Assembly (NCBI GenBank): GCA_031262485.1
Contig: JAISHO010000004.1
Coordinates: 1 to 35,687, forward strand
Source: Propionibacteriaceae bacterium
Lineage (GTDB): Bacteria; Actinomycetota; Actinomycetes; Propionibacteriales; Propionibacteriaceae
Direction of reading: 5' to 3'
DNA: 35,687 bases
Position 1 is the stretch's first letter. Every line of letters begins with the position of its first letter. This document shows, in pieces, positions 24,901-34,236 of the stretch. The notes beneath the pieces are model-generated. The model did no database searches, had not been told where the DNA came from, and saw only the letters and a program-made list of their open reading frames with translations. A program made the position numbers and the translations under genes.

Positions 24901-27900
24901 CGAAGGCTCCTCTGACGGCCGTGCCCTCGGCCTGACGGCGCCGAACCTGGCCGGCCAGTTCAAGGCCGTCAAGCGCGCCTGGCGCCTGGCTGGGATCCTG
25001 CCGAGCGAACTCGGCCTGGTCGAAGCCCACGGCACCGGAACCTCGGTCGGCGACCGCACCGAGTTGGGCGCCATCTCGAACGCCATGTTCGACGGCGGCG
25101 CTCTGCCCGGGCAGGCCTACGCCGGCTCCGTCAAGTCGATGATCGGTCACACCAAGGCCACCGCCGGCGTCGCCGGCGTCATCCGCGCGGCGCTGTCGAT
25201 CTACCACGGCATCATCCCGCCGACGCTCCACCTGGAGAACCCGGTGCGCTCGTACCACGAGGGCATCAGCCCGCTCATCTTCAACGCCAACGACACGGCC
25301 AAGCTGTGGAACTCCCAGCGCCGCGTCGCCAGCGTCTCCGGCTTCGGCTTCGGTGGCACGAACTTCCACGCCATTCTGGAGAACTACAAGCCCGAGTTGC
25401 CGGAAGGTCCGACCTGCCGCTCCTGGGCTGATGAGCTCTTCTTGTTCCGGGGCAAGGACGCCGAGGCGGCCAAGGCCATGATGGGCAAGGTCAAGGATCT
25501 CTACGAGGCCAGCCACTACCTCTTCCTCAAGGATGTCGCCTACAGCTTGGCGACCCACTCGGAAGACGACGTCCAGTACGCCATCGTGGCCGGCACCTGG
25601 GAGGAACTCCTCCAGCGCATCGACGCCGTCCTCGAGGGGCCGGCCAAGGCGCCGGGCCTGTTCCAGCGCGACGCCAAGGATGGGAAGGTCGCCTTCCTCT
25701 TCTCCGGCCAGGGCTCCCAGCGTGTCAACATGGCCAAGGACCTCTTCGTCATGTTCCCGGAACTGCGTCCGCAGCTCGACGCCAACAAGGCCTACCAGGA
25801 CATCATGTTCCCGCCGTCGGTCTTCACCGAGGAGCAGAAGGCGGCCCAGAAGGCCCAGGTGACCGACACCCGCAACGCTCAGCCGCTGCTCGGCTTCGCC
25901 GATCTGGCGATCGCCCAGCTGCTCAACGAGTTCGGGGTCGCCGCCGACATGGTGGCCGGCCACAGCTACGGCGAACTGCCGGCGCTGGCTTACGCCGGGG
26001 TCATCCCGGCCGATGAGCTCTGCGAGCTGTCGCGCGCTCGGGCCGAGGCCATCCTCGGCGTCCTGGGCGAGGATCCGGGCAAGATGGCGGCCGTCTCGGC
26101 TCCGGCCGACAAGGTCAACGAGTTGCTCGACGGTGAGACGGAAGTCTGGGCTGTCAACTACAACTCGCCGCGTCAGACCGTCATCGGCGGCACGACCGAG
26201 GGCATCGCCAACGTGCTCAAGCGCTTCTCGTCCGAGGGCGTCAAGGCTCAGGAGATCAACGTCGCCTGCGCCTTCCACACGCCGCTGCTCGACGGCGCCG
26301 ACACGACCTTCGCCAAGGCCCTCAAGTCGATCAAGTTCGGCAAGTCCTCCGTCGAGGTCTGGTCGAACACGACGGCCGAGGCCTACCCGGCGACGGCGAC
26401 CGCGATCAAGGAGCGTCTGGCCGAGCACCTCGTCAAGCCGGTCAAATTCACCGACGAGCTGCAAGCCATGTATGACAAGGGCGCTCGCGTCTTCATCGAA
26501 GCCGGTCCCGGCGCGGTCCTGACCGGCCTGGCCAAGGATTCGCTGCCGAGCGACGTCGTGACGATTCAGACCGAGTCGCGCAACGGCCTGTCGACCTTCC
26601 TGGCCGCGCTCGGCAAGTACGCCACGACCGGTCGCTCGATCGATCTCGAGAAGCTCTTCGGCGGTCGCGCCGTCGTCAAGCTCGACCTCGACCACCCGGA
26701 GAAGCACAAGCAATCCGCCACGACGTGGATGCTCAACGGCCAGGGCGCCGTCAAGGCCGCCCAGTGGCGCGAGCAGGGCGACAAGCACCTGCCGCAGCGC
26801 CGCCTGACCGAGGACGACTTCCGCGAGTACCAGCGCCAAGGCGTGGGCGCCGAATACGGCCTCACCAATCCGGAAGAGGGCAAGACGCCCGACGAGGTGG
26901 TCTTCACCTACCTCCAGAACGTCAAGACCCTCATGGACGATCAGCGCGACGTCATGCTCGGCTACCTGGGCTACGACACCGACGCTCCGCGGGTGCGCCG
27001 TCCGGCCGCCGAGGACGCTGAAGGTGAAGCTGGCCAAGAGGCGCTCGAGGCTTCCGCCGAAGCCGTCGAGGGCGAGGTCGTCGACGCCGAGGACGATGAC
27101 GAGGAAGAGGGCTCCGGTCTGCCCAAGGCGACGGAGATGACGAAGGAAGAGTTGACCGATCTCATCCTCGAAGTCGTCAGCGAGAAGACGGGCTACCCGA
27201 TCGAGATGCTCGGCCTCGACATGGACCTCGAAGCCGACCTGTCGATCGACTCGATCAAGCGTCTGGAGATCATGGGCGCCTTGTCGGAGCGGGTCGAGAT
27301 GCCCGAGTTCGACGACGAGGAGGAGATGAGCGAGGACGATCAGGCCGCCATGCTCGAGCGGCTCGCCTCGATCAAGACGCTCCGCGGCATGATCGACTGG
27401 ATCGAAGAGGTGGCCAAGGAGTTCGAGGCCTACCAGAAGGAGATGGAGGCTCAGGGCATCGACCTGGAGAACCTCACCGAGGAACAGCGCGCCCAACAGC
27501 GCGCCGAGATCCAGGCTCGTATGCGGGCCCAGGCCGAGGGCATCGACTACAACTCCTTGTCCGAGGAGGAGAAGTCGGAGCGTCGTTCCCGTCTCGAGGA
27601 TCAGTTCAAGACGTCCATCGAGGGCGTCGAGGACAAGGACGAGATCGAGCGTCTCGCCCGCGAGCAGCTGGCCGAGGTCCGGCCCGAGGACATCTCGGCC
27701 GAGGAGCTCCGCGCCGCCATGGCTGGTCGTGGACCGAAGCTGCAGACCAACATGATCACCGAGGACGTCGCCGAGATCGCCCGTATGATCGTCTCCTACC
27801 AGGACTTCCCGCTGAGCGAGGACAATGAGGAGCTGACGGGCAAGAAGGTTCTCATCACCGACGACGGCACGGAGTTGACCCAGAAGGTCAAGGCCGCGCT

Positions 27901-29272
27901 CGAAGCGGAAGGCGCCGTCGTCACGCTCGTGACCGAGACGGCGGAGGACATGAAGGAGCTCGAGGGCATCGATTCGATGGTCCTCCTCAACTCCTCGACT
28001 TCTCCGAACACGTACTCGATCCGCGACCTGTTCAACATGTGCAAGGCGGTCGACTTCAAGACGCTGGGCTCGGCCTACGTCTTCGACGACGTCGTCGGCG
28101 CGATCTACGACGACCAGAACCTGGCCGGCATCGCCGACATCCAGGGCTTCTCCGGTCTCATGAAGACGCTGCTCCAGGAATACCCGGATCCGCGCTTCCG
28201 CGTCATCCACACCGGGCAGAAGTTCTCCATCGAGACGTTGCCGACGATGGTCGTCAACGAGCTGAAGAACAAGACCCTCTTCCCGGAGATCATGTACATG
28301 GAGGAGCGTCGTCTGCGCCTCGTGCCGCAGGTTCTCAAGCGTGACGAGGAGCGGCCCGACGAGCTGCCGCCGACTGACGGCGGTTCGGCCAAGTCGCTGC
28401 CCGATCTGCTCGACAAGGACTCCGTGGTCATGGCCGTCGGTGGCGCCCAGGGCATCTCGCCCTCGCTCATGGCCGGTGTGGCCAAGGCGGTCGGGTCCCA
28501 CTTCGTCCTCGTCGGACGTTCGCCGCGCAACCAGGAGGACGCCGAGAAGTACGCTGAGTTCAGCGAACGTCCGGCTCTGCAACGCCACCTCATCACCGTC
28601 GAGGGCATGCGCAACCCGAAGGAAGTCACGGCGCGCGTCAACTCGATCTTCAAGGCGAAGCACATCGAGGACGCCCTCACCAAGGTCGGCGAATACGCCG
28701 CCTCGGTCGAGTACGTCACCTGCGACATCCGTGACGCCGACTCCTTCCGCGCCGTCTGCGACGACGTCAAGAAGCGTCACGGCCACCTCGACGGCATGTT
28801 CGACGCCGCCGCCCACATCGAGGACAAGTACTTCCGCGACAAGGATTGGGATTCCTTCGAGCGGGTCTACACGACCAAGACGACGATCCTTCAGGTGGTC
28901 GGCGAGCTGGTCCAGGACCTCAAGCTGCTCGTCCTCTTCGGCTCGCTGTCGGCGTCGATCGGCAACGTCGGCCAGGGCGACTACGCCGCTGGCAACTCGG
29001 TCTACGACATGGTCACCTTCGTCCTCGACCGCCTGGCCGTCCCGGTCAAGGCCGTCACGATGAGCTGGGGCCCGTGGGCCGGTGGCCTCATGACCGACGC
29101 TGTCGCCAAGGAACTGCGTCGTCGCGGCCTGTCGCTCATGCAACTCGACCTCGGCGCCCAGTTCGTCGTCGACGAGCTGACCGATGGTCACGACGCCAAT
29201 ATCATGGCGGCCGCCGGCTATGGCGACGACATCAAGCAGTTCATCGAATTCTCCCTGGCGGCGGTCAGCTGA
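21983..29272 (+). CDS. Iterative type I PKS/FAS subunit A: (NMO-like)2-KS-AT-ACP-KR
   Basis: A 2429-residue megasynthase subunit. Residues 1-225 are a diverged nitronate-monooxygenase-like barrel. Residues ~296-555 are a canonical PfaD/NMO-type flavin enoyl-reductase-like barrel (VIQGPMARVSD, WGVGILGFIHP, FEGRESGGHVGP). KS ~694-1136 has Cys881 (DAACASS), His1016 (EAHGTGT) and His1056 (GHTKATAG). AT ~1235-1530 has Ser1328 (GHSYGE) and His1432 (CAFHTPLL, malonyl-type). After an acidic linker comes one ACP with Ser1757 (DLSIDSIKRLEI), a PUFA-synthase-type motif. A charged coiled-coil-like linker (~1815-1930) follows. KR at ~2145-2429 has AVGGAQGI, Ser2321 and Tyr2334. The start at 21983 follows TAGGGGTAG; an upstream in-frame ATG (21875) adds 36 unlikely residues. 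Lysines are nearly all AAG, a sign of high expression. Dehydration and ACP activation are supplied by the next gene. Confidence 0.88.
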   Translation: MKINKDLCVVSPFERPDVHLAVETIRSGGFAILHLGRDVEEANSAITRLADLTNEPFGVAFVCDLGQDLVELPANVTKIVLPYGLKVAVSGAEDAETLYQVRSADEAEDAIKKGATAIVLKGHEGSGKVGQESSFILFQKVIARCQEADVKVYIQGGAGVHTGAAYLNLGAAGLLFDSQVALMPESSAPKALTETLAKLSGTETHLIGDYRVLKWPTAPKVAEDAPFSEVEPYLNGLDLEANLIPLGMDFALAGEYVVRYARLNLFIHAIMEATYGHLRQAQHLAAIRKEAPFATDLGVTYPVIQGPMARVSDVPAFLSDVADGGALPFLAMGMAGGEESAQMLKASHEALDGRPWGVGILGFIHPHTVEEQTHLILALDPKPTAVVIAGGRPTQAKHFEKNDIAAFLHVPSPALLDMYLKEGARRFIFEGRESGGHVGPLDSTVIWEKQIFHLLADEDPLSLYVVFAGGIHDALTSAFVSIMAASLAARGIKVGVTLGTAYLFTEEAVSSGAITANFQEQALKASSTVLLESSPGQETRALATPFTEWFTTEKKRILAMDLDTIAQRTALEELNVGRARIATKGLDRADGKVEVTDDNVAKAFGDDATQEVSAVKKGSLVEVPVADQIERGLYMVGSITGVIDKARTIEQLHETVTTSAGEVVSGLEQVVEMRPAASVQKVRSGDGYRPSDEPIAIVGLAGVFPQAQTADEYWRNILGGVDSITEVPPERWDPEVFYDPELGKLDSTLSKWGGFIHGVEFDPIEYGVPPTSVPSIDAGQLIGLQVAKRAMQDAGYTDFKSAVYDNVTVLFGSASQGELSQRYGSRIGLKALLGQLPDEVSDQLPKPTEDSFPGVLTNVVSGRVTNRLNMAGRNFTVDAACASSLATLDVGCRELWDDRANVVIVGGVDFHNSVIDYVMFSATYAFSPRGFCATFDESGDGTTVGEAVAAIVLKRLSDAERDGDRVYALIRGVEGSSDGRALGLTAPNLAGQFKAVKRAWRLAGILPSELGLVEAHGTGTSVGDRTELGAISNAMFDGGALPGQAYAGSVKSMIGHTKATAGVAGVIRAALSIYHGIIPPTLHLENPVRSYHEGISPLIFNANDTAKLWNSQRRVASVSGFGFGGTNFHAILENYKPELPEGPTCRSWADELFLFRGKDAEAAKAMMGKVKDLYEASHYLFLKDVAYSLATHSEDDVQYAIVAGTWEELLQRIDAVLEGPAKAPGLFQRDAKDGKVAFLFSGQGSQRVNMAKDLFVMFPELRPQLDANKAYQDIMFPPSVFTEEQKAAQKAQVTDTRNAQPLLGFADLAIAQLLNEFGVAADMVAGHSYGELPALAYAGVIPADELCELSRARAEAILGVLGEDPGKMAAVSAPADKVNELLDGETEVWAVNYNSPRQTVIGGTTEGIANVLKRFSSEGVKAQEINVACAFHTPLLDGADTTFAKALKSIKFGKSSVEVWSNTTAEAYPATATAIKERLAEHLVKPVKFTDELQAMYDKGARVFIEAGPGAVLTGLAKDSLPSDVVTIQTESRNGLSTFLAALGKYATTGRSIDLEKLFGGRAVVKLDLDHPEKHKQSATTWMLNGQGAVKAAQWREQGDKHLPQRRLTEDDFREYQRQGVGAEYGLTNPEEGKTPDEVVFTYLQNVKTLMDDQRDVMLGYLGYDTDAPRVRRPAAEDAEGEAGQEALEASAEAVEGEVVDAEDDDEEEGSGLPKATEMTKEELTDLILEVVSEKTGYPIEMLGLDMDLEADLSIDSIKRLEIMGALSERVEMPEFDDEEEMSEDDQAAMLERLASIKTLRGMIDWIEEVAKEFEAYQKEMEAQGIDLENLTEEQRAQQRAEIQARMRAQAEGIDYNSLSEEEKSERRSRLEDQFKTSIEGVEDKDEIERLAREQLAEVRPEDISAEELRAAMAGRGPKLQTNMITEDVAEIARMIVSYQDFPLSEDNEELTGKKVLITDDGTELTQKVKAALEAEGAVVTLVTETAEDMKELEGIDSMVLLNSSTSPNTYSIRDLFNMCKAVDFKTLGSAYVFDDVVGAIYDDQNLAGIADIQGFSGLMKTLLQEYPDPRFRVIHTGQKFSIETLPTMVVNELKNKTLFPEIMYMEERRLRLVPQVLKRDEERPDELPPTDGGSAKSLPDLLDKDSVVMAVGGAQGISPSLMAGVAKAVGSHFVLVGRSPRNQEDAEKYAEFSERPALQRHLITVEGMRNPKEVTARVNSIFKAKHIEDALTKVGEYAASVEYVTCDIRDADSFRAVCDDVKKRHGHLDGMFDAAAHIEDKYFRDKDWDSFERVYTTKTTILQVVGELVQDLKLLVLFGSLSASIGNVGQGDYAAGNSVYDMVTFVLDRLAVPVKAVTMSWGPWAGGLMTDAVAKELRRRGLSLMQLDLGAQFVVDELTDGHDANIMAAAGYGDDIKQFIEFSLAAVS

Positions 29273-29300
29273 CCAGGCCTGGGAGATAAGGAGAACTACC

Positions 29301-32300
29301 ATGGAAAAAACGAGAGATGTCGCCATTGTCGGGATGTCCCTGGTCCTTCCGGGCGCCAGCTCGGTCGGGGCCTACTGGACGAACCTGGCCAATGGGTACG
29401 ACGCCATCAAGGAATGTCCGCCCGATGTCATCGAGTCCTTCTACTTCGGGGCTAAGGACAACTCCATCATCGACCGCTTCTACTGCGCCAAGGGCGGGTT
29501 CATCGACCTCGGCATCACCGATCCGCTGCGCTACGGGATTCTTCCCGTGGCCGCGGAGGGGGCGGATCCGGATCAGATCGTCTCGCTCATGCTGACCGAC
29601 ATGGCTTTGGCCGACGCCGGGATCATGCACAAGGGGATCTCGCTCAAGAACGCCTGCTGCATCATCGGCAAGGGTGGCTTCGCCGGCCTGCCGCAGCTGA
29701 CGAGCTCGGAGATCATCCGGTCCTCGCAGACGGTCCACTCGATGATCCGCAACGCCTTGCCGGATCTGCCGGAGGACGTCGCCGAGGGGATCAAGCGGGA
29801 CTACCAGACCCGCTTCGGGCGTTATGGTGGCGACACCGTGACCTCGAGCATGCCGAACCTCGTCGCCTGCGGGGTGGCGAACCACTTCGACATGTATGGT
29901 CCCGCCTACACGATCGACGCCGCCTGCGCGTCCAGCATCGTCGCCCTCGAGCACGGGGTCCGGCTGCTGCGCAACGGCTCCTGTGATATCGCCGTCATCG
30001 GCGGCATGCACACGGCCCAGTCGTCGGTCTTCTGGTCGGCCTTCAACGTCATGGGGGCGCTCTCCCACCGGGAGACGATCGCGCCCTTCTCCAAGGACGC
30101 CGACGGTCTGCTCATCGGCCAGGGCGCCGGGTTCGTCATCTGCAAGATGCTCGACCGGGCGATCCAGGACGAGGACCGCATCTACGCCGTCATCCGCGGC
30201 GTGGCGGTCGGCTCCGACGGCGGTGGCAACAACGTTCTCGTGACGAACGCCGACGGCCAGACCCGCACGGTCGACGCCGCCTGGAAAGACGCCGGGATGG
30301 ATCCCAAGGAGATCGCCCTCATCGAGGCGCACGGCACCGGCACGCCGATCGGCGACGGCACCGAGCTCATGGCGATGACCGACTACTTCGGCGACCAGTC
30401 GCACCGCAAGGCCTACATCGGATCGGTCAAGTCGATGATCGGCCACACGATGCCGGCCGCCGGGATCGCCGGTCTCATCAAGACGGCCCTGGCGTTGCAC
30501 CACCGTCAGATCCCGCCGACGCTGCACTGCGAGCGTCCGCTCGACGCCTTCGGCCGGTCGCGCTTCAACCCGGCCCAGGAACTGGTGGACTGGGAGGCCG
30601 AGGGCCTGCCGCTCATCGCCGGGGTCAACGCCTTCGGCTTCGGCGGCATCAACGCCCACGCCGTCGTGACGGGCTACGAGGAGCCGCCGGCTCACCGCAC
30701 CCGTTACTCGGTCGACAAGCGCCGTCACGGCTGGCCCATGCTCATCGCGGTGGCGGCCGAGAACAAGGAAGACCTTCTCACCAAGATCGACCTGACGAAG
30801 TTCAAGAACCGGATCGGCTCGATCGCCGGCAAGGAGAGCGACCCGTATCGCCTCGTCTTGTTCGACCCGACGGGCGACCGGCTCAAGAAGGCCGTCGAGA
30901 TCGTCGAGAAGGACGAGCCCTGCTTCGGCGAGGACGACATCTGGTTCACGAACAAGCCGTTGCTCTTCAACGGGGGGAAGTTCGCCTTCATGTTCCCCGG
31001 CCCGGTCACGATGGAGGAGATCGAACGCGATTCGCTCTACGACGAGTTGTCGTTGGCGATGGCGGTCGATCAGGCCTCCAACGACCTCATGGCCTCGGAA
31101 TGGGCGGCCAACTCCGACGCGGACGAGAACGCCCGCAACCGGCAGTTCATCGAGCAGCTCAAGGACGATCCGGATCACCCGCAGCGTCCGCAGCTGGTCG
31201 CGCCGCAGATCATCAACGCCGCCTTCCAGTCGACCGGGGTCACCCCGGCGGCCTACCTGGGCGACGGCACCGGTGAGTGGAACGCGCTGCGCGCCTCGGG
31301 GATGTTCGACTCCTCGTTCGACCAGGTCGTCACGACGATGACGGAGGACTCCGCCAATCAGATCGATCCCGAGCTGATCCCGGATTTCCACACCTACGAG
31401 GTCGATCCGGCCGGTCGTAAGGTCAAACTCGACGAGATCGTCGCCTCCTTGGAGGACGTCTTCACGACGAGCGACCTGAGCCCGAACCGTGTCTTCCTCT
31501 GCGCTTTGGCCGACGCCGCCGACGACCTCGTCGCCGCGTTGGACAAGGAGAAGTTCAGCTACACCGAGATCGAGCTCGCCACCGGCGCCGGCGCCAACAC
31601 GCCGTACGCAGAGGCGCTCGTCGAACCGATCATGGAACGCCTCGACGGACTCGTCGTCCAAGAGGGCCGGGCGCCGGTGTATTCCGCCGCCACCGTCTCC
31701 AAGATCGAGTCGGGCACGTCGCTGTCGCAAGACTTCCTCACCGCCGAGTTGGCGCGGACGACGCACTTCCGTCTCCTCGTCGACAAGCTCTACCGGGAAG
31801 AGAACATCAAGATGTTCATCCAGGTCGGCGGCGGCGCGCTCGAGGACGTCATCAAGGAGACCTTGGGCGACAAGGACGACTACGTCACCATCTCCGCCGC
31901 GAAGACCGGTCGGCACACGATCGATCAGATGCGCCGGGTCCACGCCGCCCTCTTCATCCAGGGCGGGCCGTGCAACCTCCTCTTCATGGGGGTGCCGGAG
32001 GAGATGCGCAACACGCAGTCGATCTTCCTCGTGCCGTCGGGGGCCCGGCTCCTGCTCGACCTCGAGAGCTTCGACACCGCGGTGCGCGAGTACTACGTGC
32101 CGAAGGCGAAGGCCGGCGTCCTGCCAGAGCTCGACTTGCCCGAGGGCGAGGAGGCCAACCCCATCGTCGAGGCGATGAGCGACAACCTCCAAGACGCCCT
32201 CAAGCAGCAGAGCGAGATCGTCAAACTGTTCCAGAAGCAGGGCAAGCTGACGGGCAAGGGCGAGACGCTGCGGCGGGGGAGCCTGCGGGGCACGACGGTG

Positions 32301-33989
32301 CCGATCCAACCGATCAACCACACCGGCGAGGAGAACGACCCGGTGGTGGCGAAAGCGGCGCCGGCCAAGGCGGCTCCCGCCAAGGCGACGCCCGAAGCCG
32401 AGCCCGAGGGCGCCATGACGTACCCGTGGCAGGTCGGCCCGATCAAGCCGCACCCCAAGGGCAAGAAGCGCATCGGGACGAAGTTCGAGGTGCCGATGCA
32501 CGTCGGCCTCGACAACTACCCGGCCTTGGAGGACCACTCGATCGTCTATCAGCCGGTCGGCTGGCCGTATCAAGACGACATGGTGCCGGTCATCCCCGGC
32601 GCGGGCATGATGGAGATCCTGGCCGAGGCCGCGCTCACCCAGGTGCCCGACATGAAGGTTGTCAAGTTCGGGTCGTTCTCGGCCATGAACTTCTGCCCGG
32701 CCAACCCGGCCTTCGATCAGACGATCCGAGGCATCTGGAAAGCCGAGAACAAGGTTCTGCTGACGATCGACGGGTTCGCCCAGATGGAGGTGACGGTCGC
32801 CGACGAGTTCGAGGAGCCGCCGGCCGATCTCATGGACAAGCTGTCGAACGACATCGGCGAGACCTATGAGCCGCCGCTGACGGTCGAACGGGCTTACGAC
32901 ATCGCCTTCCACCGCGAGCGCTACCAGTCGCTCAAGGAGATGACGCGGTGCGCCGACAAGGGCTACGACATGGTCATCAAGGCCGAGGAGGGCAAGGGAT
33001 CCTTGCTCGACAACATGGGCCAGGTCGTCGGGTGGTATCTCCACCACCACGAGACCTACAACCAGGTCTCCTTCCCGGTGCGCATCAACTCGATCCGGTT
33101 CTACGACGACTTCCGCGACCAGTCGGGCACGTTCCGCTCGATCTGCCTCATCAAGTCGTTGTCGGAGAACTTCATCACGTCCGATCTGGCTTTCGCCCGC
33201 GACGGCAAGGTCTGGTGCTATTGCCGCGGCTGGATCAACAACCGGATGCCGATGGAGGACAGCACGTACAACGTGACGATGAACCCGGAGAGCAACCTGT
33301 CGATCAAGCCGATCGACGAGGCGGCGAACGTCTTCTCCTACCGCAACGAATACCCGATGCAGCAGGCGCTGCTCTTCCTCGGGATCCGCTACCTGTCCTA
33401 CCCGGAGCGGGAGGAGGGCTGGGGCCTCGTCGACCAGGAACTGTCGACGAACGCTCAAGCCTCCGACATCCAGCTGCAGTACATCTACAGCCGGGTCATC
33501 TCCAAGGACATGGTCCGCTGGTGGTTGCGCGACGAGAACGGCGAGATGCGCTGGCCGATCGAGTTCTGGGCCCAGCACGACATGGCCGGGAAGATGATCA
33601 TGAAGGATCGCGCCGGCGACGACATCCCGGGCGTGCCGCAGTTCTCGATCGCCCACAAGGACGATCAGACCGTCGGCATCGTCGCGGACAAGCCGGTCGG
33701 CATTGACGTCGAGTTGATCGAGGAGAAGGATCCAGGCTTCTGGAACCTCACCTACACCGATCACGAGCGTGAACTGCTTGAGGGCTTGGGCAATACCCCG
33801 GAGTGGGCGATCCGCTTCTGGGTGGCCAAGGAGGCCTACGGCAAGATGCTCGGCGTCGGCTTGGCCGGCAACCCGAAGAAGCACGAGGTCGAACGCGTCG
33901 AAGGAGAGAATCTCTTCATCAGCGGCGTCAAGATCACGACGCAGGTCCGTGACGAGAACTACATTCTCGGCTGGACGGTCGTCGACTGA
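29301..33989 (+). CDS. Iterative type I PKS/FAS subunit B: KS-pseudoAT-DH-PPTase
   Basis: A 1562-residue subunit encoded 28 bp after subunit A, with AAGGAG 7 bases before the ATG. KS (1-450) is intact: Cys209 (DAACASS), His344 (EAHGTGT) and His382 (GHTMPAAG). Residues ~555-950 follow an AT fold but have lost catalysis: GDGTGE (654-659) replaces GHSxGE and ANTP (765-768) replaces FHTP. An Ala/Pro/Lys linker (~1013-1040) precedes a double-hotdog dehydratase at ~1065-1300, with His1079 (LEDHSIVY) and Asp1237 (GSLLDNMGQ). The C terminus (~1440-1562) is a Sfp-type phosphopantetheinyl transferase: FSIAHKDD, VGIDVE (Asp1469, Glu1471) and WVAKEAYGK (Lys1510, Glu1511). This domain presumably primes the ACP of subunit A. 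No thioesterase is present, so chain release must use another enzyme or direct transfer. Confidence 0.88.
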   Translation: MEKTRDVAIVGMSLVLPGASSVGAYWTNLANGYDAIKECPPDVIESFYFGAKDNSIIDRFYCAKGGFIDLGITDPLRYGILPVAAEGADPDQIVSLMLTDMALADAGIMHKGISLKNACCIIGKGGFAGLPQLTSSEIIRSSQTVHSMIRNALPDLPEDVAEGIKRDYQTRFGRYGGDTVTSSMPNLVACGVANHFDMYGPAYTIDAACASSIVALEHGVRLLRNGSCDIAVIGGMHTAQSSVFWSAFNVMGALSHRETIAPFSKDADGLLIGQGAGFVICKMLDRAIQDEDRIYAVIRGVAVGSDGGGNNVLVTNADGQTRTVDAAWKDAGMDPKEIALIEAHGTGTPIGDGTELMAMTDYFGDQSHRKAYIGSVKSMIGHTMPAAGIAGLIKTALALHHRQIPPTLHCERPLDAFGRSRFNPAQELVDWEAEGLPLIAGVNAFGFGGINAHAVVTGYEEPPAHRTRYSVDKRRHGWPMLIAVAAENKEDLLTKIDLTKFKNRIGSIAGKESDPYRLVLFDPTGDRLKKAVEIVEKDEPCFGEDDIWFTNKPLLFNGGKFAFMFPGPVTMEEIERDSLYDELSLAMAVDQASNDLMASEWAANSDADENARNRQFIEQLKDDPDHPQRPQLVAPQIINAAFQSTGVTPAAYLGDGTGEWNALRASGMFDSSFDQVVTTMTEDSANQIDPELIPDFHTYEVDPAGRKVKLDEIVASLEDVFTTSDLSPNRVFLCALADAADDLVAALDKEKFSYTEIELATGAGANTPYAEALVEPIMERLDGLVVQEGRAPVYSAATVSKIESGTSLSQDFLTAELARTTHFRLLVDKLYREENIKMFIQVGGGALEDVIKETLGDKDDYVTISAAKTGRHTIDQMRRVHAALFIQGGPCNLLFMGVPEEMRNTQSIFLVPSGARLLLDLESFDTAVREYYVPKAKAGVLPELDLPEGEEANPIVEAMSDNLQDALKQQSEIVKLFQKQGKLTGKGETLRRGSLRGTTVPIQPINHTGEENDPVVAKAAPAKAAPAKATPEAEPEGAMTYPWQVGPIKPHPKGKKRIGTKFEVPMHVGLDNYPALEDHSIVYQPVGWPYQDDMVPVIPGAGMMEILAEAALTQVPDMKVVKFGSFSAMNFCPANPAFDQTIRGIWKAENKVLLTIDGFAQMEVTVADEFEEPPADLMDKLSNDIGETYEPPLTVERAYDIAFHRERYQSLKEMTRCADKGYDMVIKAEEGKGSLLDNMGQVVGWYLHHHETYNQVSFPVRINSIRFYDDFRDQSGTFRSICLIKSLSENFITSDLAFARDGKVWCYCRGWINNRMPMEDSTYNVTMNPESNLSIKPIDEAANVFSYRNEYPMQQALLFLGIRYLSYPEREEGWGLVDQELSTNAQASDIQLQYIYSRVISKDMVRWWLRDENGEMRWPIEFWAQHDMAGKMIMKDRAGDDIPGVPQFSIAHKDDQTVGIVADKPVGIDVELIEEKDPGFWNLTYTDHERELLEGLGNTPEWAIRFWVAKEAYGKMLGVGLAGNPKKHEVERVEGENLFISGVKITTQVRDENYILGWTVVD

Positions 33990-34036
33990 TCCCGGTTCCC
34001 GGGCGGCCGCTCCACGCGGCGTCGCCTCAAGGCCAA

Positions 34037-34099
34037 GGGTGTCCGCGAGACACCCCCACGGCTCACCGGTGACGGGGCCTGGGCGGGGGAGACCCCGCC
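34037..34099. repeat. Pair of perfect GC-rich hairpins downstream of the synthase operon
   Basis: GGGTGTC-CGCGA-GACACCC (34037-34055) and GGCGGGG-GAGA-CCCCGCC (34082-34099), each a 7-bp perfect stem, lie 48 and 93 bp after the synthase stop. A third, weaker stem (CCGGC-TCC-GCCGG, about 34132) follows. They could stabilise the 3' end of the 12-kb mRNA or act as a first termination zone. Confidence 0.45.
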
Positions 34100-34236
34100 T
34101 GGGCGCCGTCCCACCAACCAACGGCCGGCTCCGCCGGATCCGTGACGATCGGGTACCGGGGAAGTGGCCAGGTGAGCCACCACCCTGATGTTCAGACACA
34201 CCATCATTGCCTGTGGTACACCACGGGTGGAACGTG

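Noticed and set aside
21965-29326. Minus-strand open frame of 2453 codons opposite synthase subunit A
   Set aside because: It is the mirror of a gene with extreme G/C-ending codon bias, which removes stops from the antisense frame. Its translation is low-complexity and rich in Asp, Arg, Leu and Gly with no recognisable domain.
21983-33989. Enediyne polyketide synthase cluster
   Set aside because: The PPTase-ending layout is reminiscent, but activities are split over two proteins with an added NMO-type reductase and second KS, and none of the usual enediyne accessory genes is present.
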